Shown: piece after piece, positions 1 through 7,967 of the stretch
How positions within the stretch are numbered: position 1 is the stretch's first letter
Layout of the letters: each line of letters opens with the position of its first letter
NCBI RefSeq assembly: GCF_009857135.1
Contig: NZ_CP047318.1
Coordinates: 5,084,001-5,148,000, forward strand
Reading direction: 5' to 3'
Source of the DNA: Streptomyces sp. HM190
GTDB taxonomy: Bacteria > Actinomycetota > Actinomycetes > Streptomycetales > Streptomycetaceae
DNA: 64,000 nucleotides
Notes under the pieces: generated by a model
Told to the model about the DNA's origin: nothing
The model's database searches: none
The model's input: only the letters and a program-made list of their open reading frames with translations
Made by a program: the position numbers and the translations under genes

Positions 1-1
1 T

Positions 2-247
2 CACGAGGCCGTGCTCGTCTCGCACCAGCTGCCGATCTGGATCGTCCGGTCGTACGTCGAGCGGCGGCGGCTGTGGCACGATCCGCGGCGGCGGCAGTGC
101 ACGCTCGCGTCCCTGACGACGTTCACGTACCAGGGGGACAAGATCGTGTCGGTGGGGTACAGCGAGCCGGCGCGGGATCTGGTGCCGCCGCATCTGCTGG
201 CGGGGGCCAAGCCGGTGAAGGGGAAGGACAAGGCCTTCGGAGCGTGA
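2..247 (+). CDS. Histidine phosphatase (phosphoglycerate mutase) family protein, C-terminal part
   Basis: Only the last 81 codons lie in the window; the frame is open to the left edge. The stretch HEAVLVSHQLPIWIVRSYVE matches the region around the second catalytic histidine of the histidine phosphatase superfamily (VSHQLPIW), followed by a short strand and a C-terminal tail rich in Pro and Lys. Streptomyces members of this type are small cytosolic phosphatases. Their position just upstream of the resA/ccdA/resB/ccsB cytochrome c maturation genes seems familiar, but that is from memory. The substrate cannot be told from this fragment. The stop is TGA at 245-247, followed by a 529-base gap, so it is probably not co-transcribed with the gene at 777. 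Confidence 0.75.
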   Translation, partial: HEAVLVSHQLPIWIVRSYVERRRLWHDPRRRQCTLASLTTFTYQGDKIVSVGYSEPARDLVPPHLLAGAKPVKGKDKAFGA

Positions 248-776
248 GCGCTCCGCTGGGGGCGGGGGGCCGGGGTGGGTGGGTGACTGAGGTTCGTGGG
301 TGACTGCGGGGCCGTCGCGGCTGGTCGCGCAGTTCCCCGCGCCCCTGAGAAGCGTGCGGTTGCCCGTGGCGGGGACGGACCCATCGCCCTGTGTGCGCCC
401 CTGAGAAGCGTGCGGTTGCCCTGAGGCGGTCGCGGACCCCGTCGTCCTGCGCGCCCCTGACGAGCGTGCGGTGCCCGTGGCGGTGACGGAACCCACCCCC
501 TCGCGTCCTCCTTCGTGCTCCTTGGTCTTGATCGACAGGAACCCTTCGGTCCGTACGTCTGTCCTATGAGGCGTGCTCTGTTGTTCGGGGGCGCTGCCTA
601 CGTCCGTGCCCCCGGCGTGCGCTTCGGTGTGCGGCGTACGAAGGGCGCATACAACCGTTTTCGGTCAAAGGCTCTGCAATATGTGCCAGATCGCCGGAAC
701 CCCGGCGATTCCCCTGACCTCTCAAACGGTGTGCTTCACGCCGAGAGGGGCGTGACCGGAACATGGGGGGGACGTC
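248..776. other. Intergenic region with a degenerate 56-bp tandem array
   Basis: No convincing gene is seen in these 529 bases; the small open frames here lack family resemblance. The left part contains the G-rich/C-rich element with core TCGCGCAGTTCCCCGCGCCC at about 325-344, a sequence I recognise as very common between Streptomyces genes. From 339 a unit of 56 bp is repeated. The stretch at about 640-700 is relatively AT-rich for this genome and may hold the promoter of the gene at 777. Confidence 0.5.
339..500. repeat. Three degenerate 56-bp tandem repeats
   Basis: The core GCGCCCCTGAGAAGCGTGCG begins at 339 and 395, and a variant with CGAGCG begins at 451, giving an exact 56-bp period. 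The parts between the cores (CGGGGACGGACCC, CGGTCGCGGACCC, CGGTGACGGAACC) are also related. It is seen directly in the sequence; function is unknown. Confidence 0.7.
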
Positions 777-2051
777 ATGCGCCACATCTCGCGCAGGGGA
801 GTGCTGGGGCTCGGGGCGGGTGCCGCCGCCGGGCTGGGGCTGACCGGCTGCGGCACGGGGCTCGGGGGCGGGCCCCACGGGGCCGGCGGTTCCGGGGGGT
901 CCGGGGGCGGCGGCAAGGGCAAGGGGAAGCCCGAGAAGAAGGTGACGCCGATCGGGGACGGTTCCACCGCCCGTACCGGCAGGCAGCCGAACCAGCCGGA
1001 GAAGCCGCGCGCGTTGGAGCCGGGCGAGGCCCCGCCGCAGTTCGTGGTGTTCTCCTGGGACGGCGCCGGCGACGTCGGGAACGGCCTCTTCGAGCGGTTC
1101 CTCAAGGCGGGCCGGGACCACGGCGCCCACATGACGTTCTTCCTCTCCGGGATCTACCTCCTACCCGAGTCGAAGAAGCGCAGGTACCTCCCGCCGAACA
1201 ACGCCCCGGGCGCCTCCGACATCGGCTACCTCACCGACGCGCACATCAAGTCGACGCTGGGGCACCTGCGGACGGCGTGGCTCGACGGCCACGAGATAGG
1301 CACCCACTTCAACGGCCACTTCTGCGGCGACGGCTTCGGCTCGGTCGCCCGGTGGACGCCCAAGCAGTGGCGCAGCGAGATAGAGCAGGCCAAGTCGTTC
1401 GTGACGGAGTGGAAGACGAACAGCGGCTGGACCGACCTGGACCCGCTGCCCTTCGACTACGAGAAGGAACTGGTCGGCGGGCGCACCCCGTGTCTGCTCG
1501 GCCAGCAGAACCTGCTGCCCGCCGCGCGTGAGCTGGGCTGGCGCTACGACTCCTCCTCGCCCGGCGGCCTCCAGGTCTGGCCGCGGAAGAAGCAGGGAGT
1601 CTGGGACCTGCCGCTGCAGTCCGTGCCGTTCCCGGGCCGCAGCTTCGAGGTCCTGTCGATGGACTACAACATCATGTACAACCAGTCCCAGAACTCCACC
1701 CAGGCCCCGCCCGCCAACCACCCCGCCTACCGCACCCAGGCCACCGGCGCCTACGTGGCCGGATTCCAGCGGGCGTTCGAGACGAACCGGGCGCCGCTGT
1801 TCATAGGGAACCACTTCGAGGAGTGGAACGGCGGGGTCTACATGGATGCCGTCGAGGGCGCCCTCAAGCACATCGCGCGGGCCAAGGAGAAGGCCGCGGA
1901 CGGCGAGATCCGGATCGTCTCCTTCCGGCAGTTCGTCGACTGGATGGACGCGCAGCGGCCGGAGGTCCTCGCCAAGCTCCGGACCCTCGGGGTCGGGCAG
2001 GAGCCGGCCGGGGGCTGGAAGGACTTCCTGAAGGCCGGTTCGACCGCCTGA
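777..2051 (+). CDS. Secreted polysaccharide-deacetylase-like lipoprotein
   Basis: The 424-aa product begins MRHISRRGVLGLGAGAAAG and reaches a cysteine in LTGCG at about residue 23. This is a twin-arginine signal followed by a lipobox, so a Tat-exported lipoprotein is likely. A Gly-rich linker (residues 30-50) leads into a globular domain with VVFSWDGAGD and HMTFFLSG, which resemble the first motif and second strand of the NodB/CE4 deacetylase fold, plus HEIGTHFNGHFC, a possible metal-binding His pair. Classical NodB motif order is loosely kept, so catalysis is not certain. A strong G-run ribosome site precedes ATG 777. It lies 76 bp upstream of resA, and its role is probably in cell-envelope glycan rather than cytochrome assembly. 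Confidence 0.75.
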   Translation: MRHISRRGVLGLGAGAAAGLGLTGCGTGLGGGPHGAGGSGGSGGGGKGKGKPEKKVTPIGDGSTARTGRQPNQPEKPRALEPGEAPPQFVVFSWDGAGDVGNGLFERFLKAGRDHGAHMTFFLSGIYLLPESKKRRYLPPNNAPGASDIGYLTDAHIKSTLGHLRTAWLDGHEIGTHFNGHFCGDGFGSVARWTPKQWRSEIEQAKSFVTEWKTNSGWTDLDPLPFDYEKELVGGRTPCLLGQQNLLPAARELGWRYDSSSPGGLQVWPRKKQGVWDLPLQSVPFPGRSFEVLSMDYNIMYNQSQNSTQAPPANHPAYRTQATGAYVAGFQRAFETNRAPLFIGNHFEEWNGGVYMDAVEGALKHIARAKEKAADGEIRIVSFRQFVDWMDAQRPEVLAKLRTLGVGQEPAGGWKDFLKAGSTA

Positions 2052-2127
2052 CCTCGGTGGACACGCGGCCGGGCGGCCTGCTCGACCCCGCCGCAGGTCG
2101 ACGAAACGGGCATGCGAAACTTTTCAC

Positions 2128-2730
2128 ATGAGTGTCCGTACGAGCCGCAGTCGTGCCGCTTTGCTCTCCGCCGGGGCCACGGCCCTGGCGCTGGTGCTGT
2201 CCGCCTGTTCGGGCGGGGGCATCGAGGGTGGTGGCGGCGGCACCGGCTTCGTGGCCGGCTCCGACGGCATCGCGACGGTGAAGAAGGGGCAGCGGGACAC
2301 CGCGCCCAAGCTCGCCGGCCGGACCATCGACGGGGGCGAACTCGATGTGGCCGCGGCCTACAAGGGCAAGATCGTCGTCCTGAACGTCTGGGGCTCCTGG
2401 TGCCCGCCGTGCCGCGCCGAGGCGCCCAACTTCGTCGAGGTCTCCAAGGACCTCGCCGGTCAGGGCGTGCAGTTCGTCGGCATCAACACCCGCGACACCA
2501 GCACCCGCCCCGCGCAGGCCTTCGAGGAAGAGTTCAAGGTCACCTACCCGAGCCTGTACGACCCCACGGGCAAGCTGCTGCTCCGGTTCGAGAAGGGCAC
2601 GCTCAACCCGCAGCTGATCCCCTCGACGATCGTCGTCGACCGGGAGGGCAAGCTCGCGGCGCGGGCGCAGACGCCCCTCACCGAGGAGTTGCTGCGCAAG
2701 ATGATCAAGCCTGTCCTGGCGGAGAAGTGA
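2128..2730 (+). CDS. resA: ResA/TlpA-like thiol-disulfide oxidoreductase (lipoprotein)
   Basis: The 200-aa product has a Sec signal ending in the lipobox LSAC (Cys about residue 27), so it is anchored outside the membrane. The thioredoxin-like domain (about 50-200) carries the redox motif WCPPC in NVWGSWCPPCRAEAPNF, the exact form found in ResA/TlpA proteins. It should keep the haem-binding cysteines of apocytochrome c reduced, taking electrons from CcdA, which is encoded next. It starts a tight operon: one base separates its stop from the GTG of ccdA. The assignment rests on motif and gene order and is secure. Confidence 0.93.
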   Translation: MSVRTSRSRAALLSAGATALALVLSACSGGGIEGGGGGTGFVAGSDGIATVKKGQRDTAPKLAGRTIDGGELDVAAAYKGKIVVLNVWGSWCPPCRAEAPNFVEVSKDLAGQGVQFVGINTRDTSTRPAQAFEEEFKVTYPSLYDPTGKLLLRFEKGTLNPQLIPSTIVVDREGKLAARAQTPLTEELLRKMIKPVLAEK

Positions 2731-2731
2731 C

Positions 2732-3529
2732 GTGCCGGGAACGACGACCGCGACCGTGCTGAACACCGCCGTCACCACCAGCGCCGCCGGCCTCACCGAG
2801 ACCGTCTCCAGCGGGGCCCTGCTGCTCGCGCTGCCGGTCGCCCTGCTCGGCGGTCTCGTCTCCTTCTTCTCGCCCTGTGTCCTGCCCCTGGTCCCCGGCT
2901 ATCTGTCGTACGTCACCGGCGTCGGCGGCACCGACCTCGCGGACGCCCGCAAGGGGCGGATGGCGGCCGGGGCCGGGCTGTTCGTGCTCGGGTTCACCGC
3001 GGTGTTCGTCTCCAGCGGTGCCCTGTTCGGGTACTTCGGCACGACGCTGCTGGAGCACCAGCAGGTGCTGACCAAGGTGCTCGGCGGACTCATGATCTTC
3101 ATGGGTCTCTTCTTCATGGGGCTGATGCCCTGGCTCACCCAGCGCGAGTTCCGCTTCCACACCAAGCCGGCCACCGGCCTCGTGGGCGCCCCCGTCCTCG
3201 GTGCGCTGTTCGGCATAGGTTGGGTGCCCTGCATCGGCCCGACCCTCGCCGCCGTGAACGTCCTCGCGATGCAGGAGGGCAGCGCCGTGCGCGGCGCGCT
3301 GCTGATGGTGGCGTACTGTCTGGGGCTGGGCCTGCCCTTCGTGCTCGCCGCGGTGGCCTTCCGCAAGGCCCTCGGCGCGTTCGCCTGGGTCAAGCGGCAC
3401 TACGCGTGGGTGCTGCGCATCGGCGGCGGCATGATGATCACCATCGGAGTGCTCATGCTGACCGGCGCCTGGGACCGCATCGTTCAGGAGATGCAGGTCT
3501 GGTCCACCGGCTTCACCCCTGGGATCTGA
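2732..3529 (+). CDS. ccdA: CcdA-type cytochrome c biogenesis transmembrane thiol transporter
   Basis: This 265-aa polytopic protein (about six membrane segments) carries the two CcdA/DsbD family cysteines, in FFSPCVLPLVPGYLSY and in GWVPCIGPTLAA. The family passes reducing equivalents from cytosolic thioredoxin across the membrane to an extracytoplasmic partner, here most probably the ResA-like protein encoded just upstream. The N-terminal 30 residues, rich in Thr and Ala, precede the first helix. The GTG start lies one base after the resA stop, which implies translational coupling. Only four bases separate it from resB. Confidence 0.93.
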   Translation: MPGTTTATVLNTAVTTSAAGLTETVSSGALLLALPVALLGGLVSFFSPCVLPLVPGYLSYVTGVGGTDLADARKGRMAAGAGLFVLGFTAVFVSSGALFGYFGTTLLEHQQVLTKVLGGLMIFMGLFFMGLMPWLTQREFRFHTKPATGLVGAPVLGALFGIGWVPCIGPTLAAVNVLAMQEGSAVRGALLMVAYCLGLGLPFVLAAVAFRKALGAFAWVKRHYAWVLRIGGGMMITIGVLMLTGAWDRIVQEMQVWSTGFTPGI

Positions 3530-3533
3530 GCCA

Positions 3534-5267
3534 ATGACGACGACCGACTCCGGCAAGCGCGACGACAGCGACCTCGACGTCGTCGGCTCGCGGCTGTCCA
3601 CCGCCCCGCAGGAGGACACCCTCAACGTGCCCCAGCTGGGGGTGATCGGCTGGGCCCGCTGGTTCTGGCGGCAGCTGACCTCCATGCGGGTCGCGCTGCT
3701 GCTGCTGTTCCTGCTGTCGCTCGCGGCGATCCCCGGCTCGCTGATCCCGCAGAGCGGACAGGACGAGACCCGCGTCGCCGACTTCATGGACCGGCACGAC
3801 ACCCTGGGGCCGCTCTACGAGAAGCTCGGGCTGTTCCACGTGTACAGCTCGGTGTGGTTCTCCGCGATCTACATCCTGCTGTTCATCTCGCTCATCGGCT
3901 GCATCGTGCCCCGCACCTGGCAGTTCGTCGGCCAGCTCCGCGGTCGCCCGCCGGGCGCGCCGAAGCGGCTGACGCGCATGCCCGCGTACGCGACCTGGCG
4001 CACGGAGGCCACCCCGGAACAGGTCCGCGAGGTCGCGCTGAAGGCCCTGAAGCGGCGCCGGTTCCGGGCGCACGTGGCCGGGGACGCGGTCGCCGCCGAG
4101 AAGGGCTACCTCCGGGAGGCCGGCAACCTGGCCTTCCACCTGGCGCTGATCGTGATGCTCGTCGCCTTCGCCTGGGGCCAGCTCTACAAGTCCGAGGGCA
4201 ACAAGCTGATCGTCGAGGGCGACGGCTTCGCCAACACGCTCACGCAGTACGACGACTTCAAGTCCGGCAACCTCTTCACCGCCGACGACCTCAACCCGTT
4301 CAGCTTCGACCTCAAGAACTTCCGCGCCACCTACGAGGCCACCGGGCCGAACCGGGGCACCCCGCGGGTGTTCGAGGCGACCGTCGACTACGCCGTCGGC
4401 GCGGACGGCGCGGAGAAGACCACGCGGATCGAGGTCAACAAGCCGCTGGAGATCGACGACTCCAAGGTCTACCTCGTCAGCCACGGCTACGCGCCCGTCA
4501 TCACCATCAAGGACGGCCGGGGCAAGGTCGTCTACGAGGACGCGGTGCCGCTGCTGCCGCTGGACGCCAACGTCACCTCCACCGGCGCGATCAAGGTGAT
4601 GGACGGCTACCGCGACGGCAAGGGCAAGTGGGACCAGCTCGGTATCCAGGCGTTCTTCCTCCCGACGTACGGCGGCAAGGACTCGGCGGTCGTCTCGCAG
4701 TTCCCCGCGCTGCTGAACCCGCGGCTGAACCTGACGCCGTACCACGGTGACCTGAGGGTCAACGCGGGCCTCCCGCAGAGCGTGTACCAGCTCGACAAGT
4801 CGAAGCTGAAGGCGTTCCGCGACGACAAGGGCGCGCAGGTGCGGGAGAACCTGGAGATCGGCGAGTCCATGACCCTGCCGAACGGGGCGGGCACCATCAC
4901 GTTCAACGGGGTCAAGGAGTGGGCCGGCTTCCAGGTGACCCAGCAGCCCGGCAGCGGCTGGGCCCTCGCGGGCGCCATCGCCGCGATCCTCGGTCTCGCC
5001 GGGTCCCTCTTCATCCAGCGCCGCCGGGTGTGGGTCCGCGCGGTCGCCGGGCCCGACGGGGTGACCGTGGTCGAGATGGCGGGCCTCGGCCGCAGCGAGT
5101 CCGCGAAGGTGCCGGAGGAGTTGGGCGCCCTGGCCGGGGTGATCCACGACGAGGCCCCCACCGCCACCGACCACGACCCCGATCCGGACCGGGACCCGGA
5201 AACGGACCCCGACTCCGACTCCGACTCCGAACCCCCAGTCGTCACTGCCGAAGGGGCTGAGAAGTGA
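3534..5267 (+). CDS. resB: ResB/Ccs1 cytochrome c synthase subunit
   Basis: The 577-aa protein has the Ccs1/ResB layout: an N-terminal cytosolic tail, two helices (about 51-70 and 106-125), a third near 200, a large extracytoplasmic domain of some 260 residues, and a last helix near 480-500. The first helix region MRVALLLLFLLSLAAIPGSL followed by IPQS is characteristic. With CcsB it forms the system II haem transporter and ligase. The C-terminal tail has a run of acidic DPDP/DSDS residues (about 545-570) not needed for the fold. Its stop overlaps the GTG start of ccsB by four bases. Confidence 0.93.
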   Translation: MTTTDSGKRDDSDLDVVGSRLSTAPQEDTLNVPQLGVIGWARWFWRQLTSMRVALLLLFLLSLAAIPGSLIPQSGQDETRVADFMDRHDTLGPLYEKLGLFHVYSSVWFSAIYILLFISLIGCIVPRTWQFVGQLRGRPPGAPKRLTRMPAYATWRTEATPEQVREVALKALKRRRFRAHVAGDAVAAEKGYLREAGNLAFHLALIVMLVAFAWGQLYKSEGNKLIVEGDGFANTLTQYDDFKSGNLFTADDLNPFSFDLKNFRATYEATGPNRGTPRVFEATVDYAVGADGAEKTTRIEVNKPLEIDDSKVYLVSHGYAPVITIKDGRGKVVYEDAVPLLPLDANVTSTGAIKVMDGYRDGKGKWDQLGIQAFFLPTYGGKDSAVVSQFPALLNPRLNLTPYHGDLRVNAGLPQSVYQLDKSKLKAFRDDKGAQVRENLEIGESMTLPNGAGTITFNGVKEWAGFQVTQQPGSGWALAGAIAAILGLAGSLFIQRRRVWVRAVAGPDGVTVVEMAGLGRSESAKVPEELGALAGVIHDEAPTATDHDPDPDRDPETDPDSDSDSEPPVVTAEGAEK

Positions 5268-6352
5268 CTCTCGCCGCCGCGACCAACGAGAATCTCGCGA
5301 ACATCAGCAACACGCTGATCTACTCCGCGATGGCCGTGTACACGCTGGCCTTCTTCGCGTACATCGCCGAATGGCTGTTCGGCAGCCGCAGCAAGGTGGG
5401 CCGGACGGCCGCCGCGCTCACCGCCCAGGACGGCGCGGCGAAGAAGCCGGCCGCGCCCGCCGTGACCGTGAAGTCGGCCGGGGGCACCTCCGTGCTGGAG
5501 CGGCCCAAGGTGGTCGTGCGGGCCGCCGCGGGCGCGCGGGACGTGCCGGACGGGCCGGGCGCCCACGGCGGCGACGAGCAGGGCGACCTGTACGGCCGTA
5601 TCGCCGTGTCCCTCACGGTGCTGGCGTGGGCCGTCGAGGCCGCCGGTGTGCTCGCGCGGGCCCTGTCGGTGCAGCGGGCGCCGTGGGGCAACATGTACGA
5701 GTTCAACATCACCTTCTCCACCGTGGCCGTCGGGGTGTACCTCGTGCTGCTCGCGCTGAAGAAGAACGTGCGCTGGCTGGGCCTGCCGCTGATCACCACG
5801 GTCCTCCTCGACCTCGGTCTCGCCGTCACCGTCCTGTACACCGCCAGCGACCAGTTGGTGCCCGCCCTCCACTCGTACTGGCTGTACATCCACGTCTCCA
5901 CCGCGATCTTCTGCGGCGCCGTGTTCTACGTGGGCGCGGTCGGCACGATCCTGTACCTGTTCAAGGACTCGTACGAGAGCAAGGTGGCGAGCGGCGGCCG
6001 TCCGGGCCGGTTCGCGACCTCCGTCATGGAGCGGCTGCCCGCCTCGGCGTCCCTCGACAAGTTCTCTTACCGCGTCAACGCCGCCGTCTTCCCGCTGTGG
6101 ACGTTCACGATCATCGCGGGCGCCATCTGGGCGGGCGACGCGTGGGGCCGCTACTGGGGCTGGGACCCCAAGGAGACCTGGTCGTTCATCACCTGGGTCG
6201 CCTACGCCTGCTACCTGCACGCCCGCGCCACCGCCGGCTGGAAGGGCCGCAAGGCCGCGTACATCGCGCTCGTCGCCTTCGCCTGCTGGCTGTTCAACTA
6301 CTACGGCGTCAACATCTTCGTCAGCGGCAAGCACTCCTACGCGGGCGTCTGA
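5264..6352 (+). CDS. ccsB: CcsA/CcsB (ResC) haem-handling subunit of cytochrome c synthase
   Basis: This 362-aa multi-spanning protein contains the WWD-type signature WGWDPKETWSFITW at residues 298-311, which binds haem on the outer face, and conserved histidines around it (for example YWLYIHVST). It pairs with the ResB protein to export haem and attach it to CXXCH apocytochromes. About 90 residues between the first and second helices are an Ala/Gly-rich cytosolic linker, longer than in many CcsA proteins. The GTG start overlaps the resB stop (GTGA). It is the last gene of the operon, followed by a 12-bp-arm hairpin at 6385-6412. Confidence 0.93.
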   Translation: MTLAAATNENLANISNTLIYSAMAVYTLAFFAYIAEWLFGSRSKVGRTAAALTAQDGAAKKPAAPAVTVKSAGGTSVLERPKVVVRAAAGARDVPDGPGAHGGDEQGDLYGRIAVSLTVLAWAVEAAGVLARALSVQRAPWGNMYEFNITFSTVAVGVYLVLLALKKNVRWLGLPLITTVLLDLGLAVTVLYTASDQLVPALHSYWLYIHVSTAIFCGAVFYVGAVGTILYLFKDSYESKVASGGRPGRFATSVMERLPASASLDKFSYRVNAAVFPLWTFTIIAGAIWAGDAWGRYWGWDPKETWSFITWVAYACYLHARATAGWKGRKAAYIALVAFACWLFNYYGVNIFVSGKHSYAGV

Positions 6353-6384
6353 CCCGCGCCGGGCGCGACGGGGAGAACCGCCAC

Positions 6385-6412
6385 GGCCGACCGGGCCCCG
6401 GCCCGGTCGGCC
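6385..6412. terminator. Bidirectional hairpin terminator between ccsB and the Crp-family gene
   Basis: Perfect 12-base arms GGCCGACCGGGC (6385-6396) and its complement (6401-6412) flank a 4-base loop. It sits exactly between two convergent genes, directly against the stop codon of the minus-strand gene. There is no U-tract, which is common for Streptomyces terminators. Confidence 0.7.
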
Positions 6413-7099
6413 TCAGTCGTCCGGCGGAGCGAACGCGTGGCGCCGCAGGCCGTCCAGATCGGTGATCACGATGCGGCGCCTCGCCCGTGAGGGGCAGATC
6501 AGGCCCAGGTCCCGGAGCCGGGTGATCGCCCGGCCCGCCGCGTCCCGGCCCATGCCGGTCCAGTCGCCGAGGTCCTGCCGCGACACGTCCCGGATCTCCG
6601 TACCCTGCTCCTCGGTCGTCCCCTCCGCCTCCGCGAGACGCAGCAGCAGCCGGGCCAACCGGACCTGGGGCGGGGCCGAGGTGAGGGCGATCTGCTGGTG
6701 ATCCGACTCCTTCAGGCGGGTGTTGGCCGACCTGAGGAGCTTCCGCATGATGTCGCGGTGGCGGGTGAGCAGGCCCTCGAACACCTCACGTGAGTACCAG
6801 CGGACGTACGTCTTCGTCAGCGCCCGCACGGTCGCGTTCCGTCGGCCGCCGTCCAGCAGGGCCATCTCGCCGATGAGGTCGCCGTCCCGGCGGGTGGCCA
6901 GATACGTCGTACGGCCGGCCTCGCCCTGCCAGAGGACCCGGCAGCGACCCGTGATGATCAGCGCGGCCCTGTCCGCCTCCTCGTCCTGCCGTAAGAGCTG
7001 GTCACCCGGTAAGTACGGCTCCTTCGGCACCCGGCCCGCCGTCTGCAACGCCTCGCGTTCGCGAGCGTCGAGGGTGCTCCAGAACGTCTCGTGTTCCAC
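6413..7099 (-). CDS. Crp/Fnr-family transcriptional regulator
   Basis: The 228-aa product has an N-terminal cyclic-nucleotide-binding jelly roll (about 20-130; GDLIGEMALLDGGRRNATVRA corresponds to the phosphate-binding cassette with G-E and R) and a C-terminal winged helix (about 160-215; VSRQDLGDWTGMGRDAAGRA). The reading frame is open back to 7219, but that would abut the divergent gene at 7220. GTG 7099, giving VEHETFWSTLD, is the better start because the upstream residues look like untranslated sequence. No Fe-S cysteine set of the Fnr type is visible. It lies beside a nucleotidyl-cyclase homologue (7968), so it could sense a nucleotide made next door; this is inference. Confidence 0.85.
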   Translation of the reverse strand: MEHETFWSTLDAREREALQTAGRVPKEPYLPGDQLLRQDEEADRAALIITGRCRVLWQGEAGRTTYLATRRDGDLIGEMALLDGGRRNATVRALTKTYVRWYSREVFEGLLTRHRDIMRKLLRSANTRLKESDHQQIALTSAPPQVRLARLLLRLAEAEGTTEEQGTEIRDVSRQDLGDWTGMGRDAAGRAITRLRDLGLICPSRARRRIVITDLDGLRRHAFAPPDD

Positions 7100-7140
7100 G
7101 GCCGAAGTCTGCCCAGTCCCCCCGAACTTGTCAGCTCTTA

Positions 7141-7156
7141 TGCGGTAGTTGCCGCA
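7141..7156. promoter_or_regulatory. Palindromic operator candidate between divergent genes
   Basis: TGCGG-N6-CCGCA is a perfect 5-bp-arm inverted repeat with the 16-bp spacing style of Crp-family sites. It lies 41 bp upstream of the Crp-like gene and 63 bp upstream of the gene at 7220. Binding by the adjacent regulator is inferred, not shown. Confidence 0.4.
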
Positions 7157-7219
7157 ATCCGACCCGCTTCCTGCTGCTCTGATGTGGACGTTGAGCACAT
7201 GAGTAGACAGGTGTGACAA

Positions 7220-7897
7220 ATGTCAGGACAGCAGGACCCTCCGGGCGACGACGAACGCCGGAGTCAGGAGCCGCACGGCAACAGCCTTCACGCGGGCGGC
7301 GACATCGTGAACAGCGGGATCATGAGCGGTCGCGACACCCACATCGACAACAGTGTCGCCATCAAGGTCAGGAAGTGGGCCGTGGCGAACCCCTTGCTGT
7401 CCGTCGGGGTGTGCGCGGTGCTCGTCGGCACGATCGGCGTCGGCACCGCGGTGCTCACGCCCGATGACCCCGAGGTCGACCTCTCGGTCGTCAACCAGCG
7501 AGGTCTCGGTGGTGCCCGCGACACCCTGGAGCAGATTCGTGTCGCCGAGCGCGTCGCGGACACCGAGGCATGGTGCCGGCTCGCGCAGCCCGGTGACGGG
7601 GCCTGCGCCACGACGATGTCCGCCGCCCTGGGCGCCAAGTCCTCGTCCTACCGCGAACAGGTGGACGACGTCGGACTCGGCGAGCCGGAGAAGACCGACG
7701 GGGGAGCGCGCATACAGCTCCGCTGGGAGGACAGGGACCAGGGTTACGTCAGCCTCGTGTGGACCGGAGGCCGCTGGCAGCTCGCCTCCAGCGACTACGG
7801 GCTGTTCAAGCTCTGCGGTGCCGGGGTCTTCCTCTCCCTGGTGGACGCGCAGAACCAGGAGGCGAAGTGCGGCCCGTTCAAGCTTCCCGCCTCCTGA
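7220..7897 (+). CDS. Single-pass membrane protein with an N-terminal SGRDTH tag
   Basis: The family is not recognised. The 225-aa product has a polar N terminus containing GGDIVNSGIMSGRDTHIDNS (residues 26-45), one membrane helix (about 57-79), then an extracytoplasmic domain of about 140 residues. That domain has two or three cysteines and a pattern like SnoaL/NTF2-type or lipoprotein domains (a strand-rich end with YVSLVWTGGRWQLASS). The tag is echoed at the C terminus of the cyclase homologue at 7968. ATG 7220 follows a weak ribosome site. It heads a co-directional run (7220, 7968, 8786) with gaps of 70 and 83 bp, and is divergent from the Crp-like gene. Confidence 0.75.
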   Translation: MSGQQDPPGDDERRSQEPHGNSLHAGGDIVNSGIMSGRDTHIDNSVAIKVRKWAVANPLLSVGVCAVLVGTIGVGTAVLTPDDPEVDLSVVNQRGLGGARDTLEQIRVAERVADTEAWCRLAQPGDGACATTMSAALGAKSSSYREQVDDVGLGEPEKTDGGARIQLRWEDRDQGYVSLVWTGGRWQLASSDYGLFKLCGAGVFLSLVDAQNQEAKCGPFKLPAS

Positions 7898-7967
7898 TCC
7901 GCCGAGACGTCCGCCGTCCCGGCACCCGCACCCCGTCACCCGCACCCGCACGAGAGACCGAGGCACC

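Noticed and set aside
6413..7219. The 268-codon version of the Crp-family gene starting at 7219
   Set aside because: It would leave no room for a promoter against the gene at 7220, and the extra 40 residues do not resemble the family.
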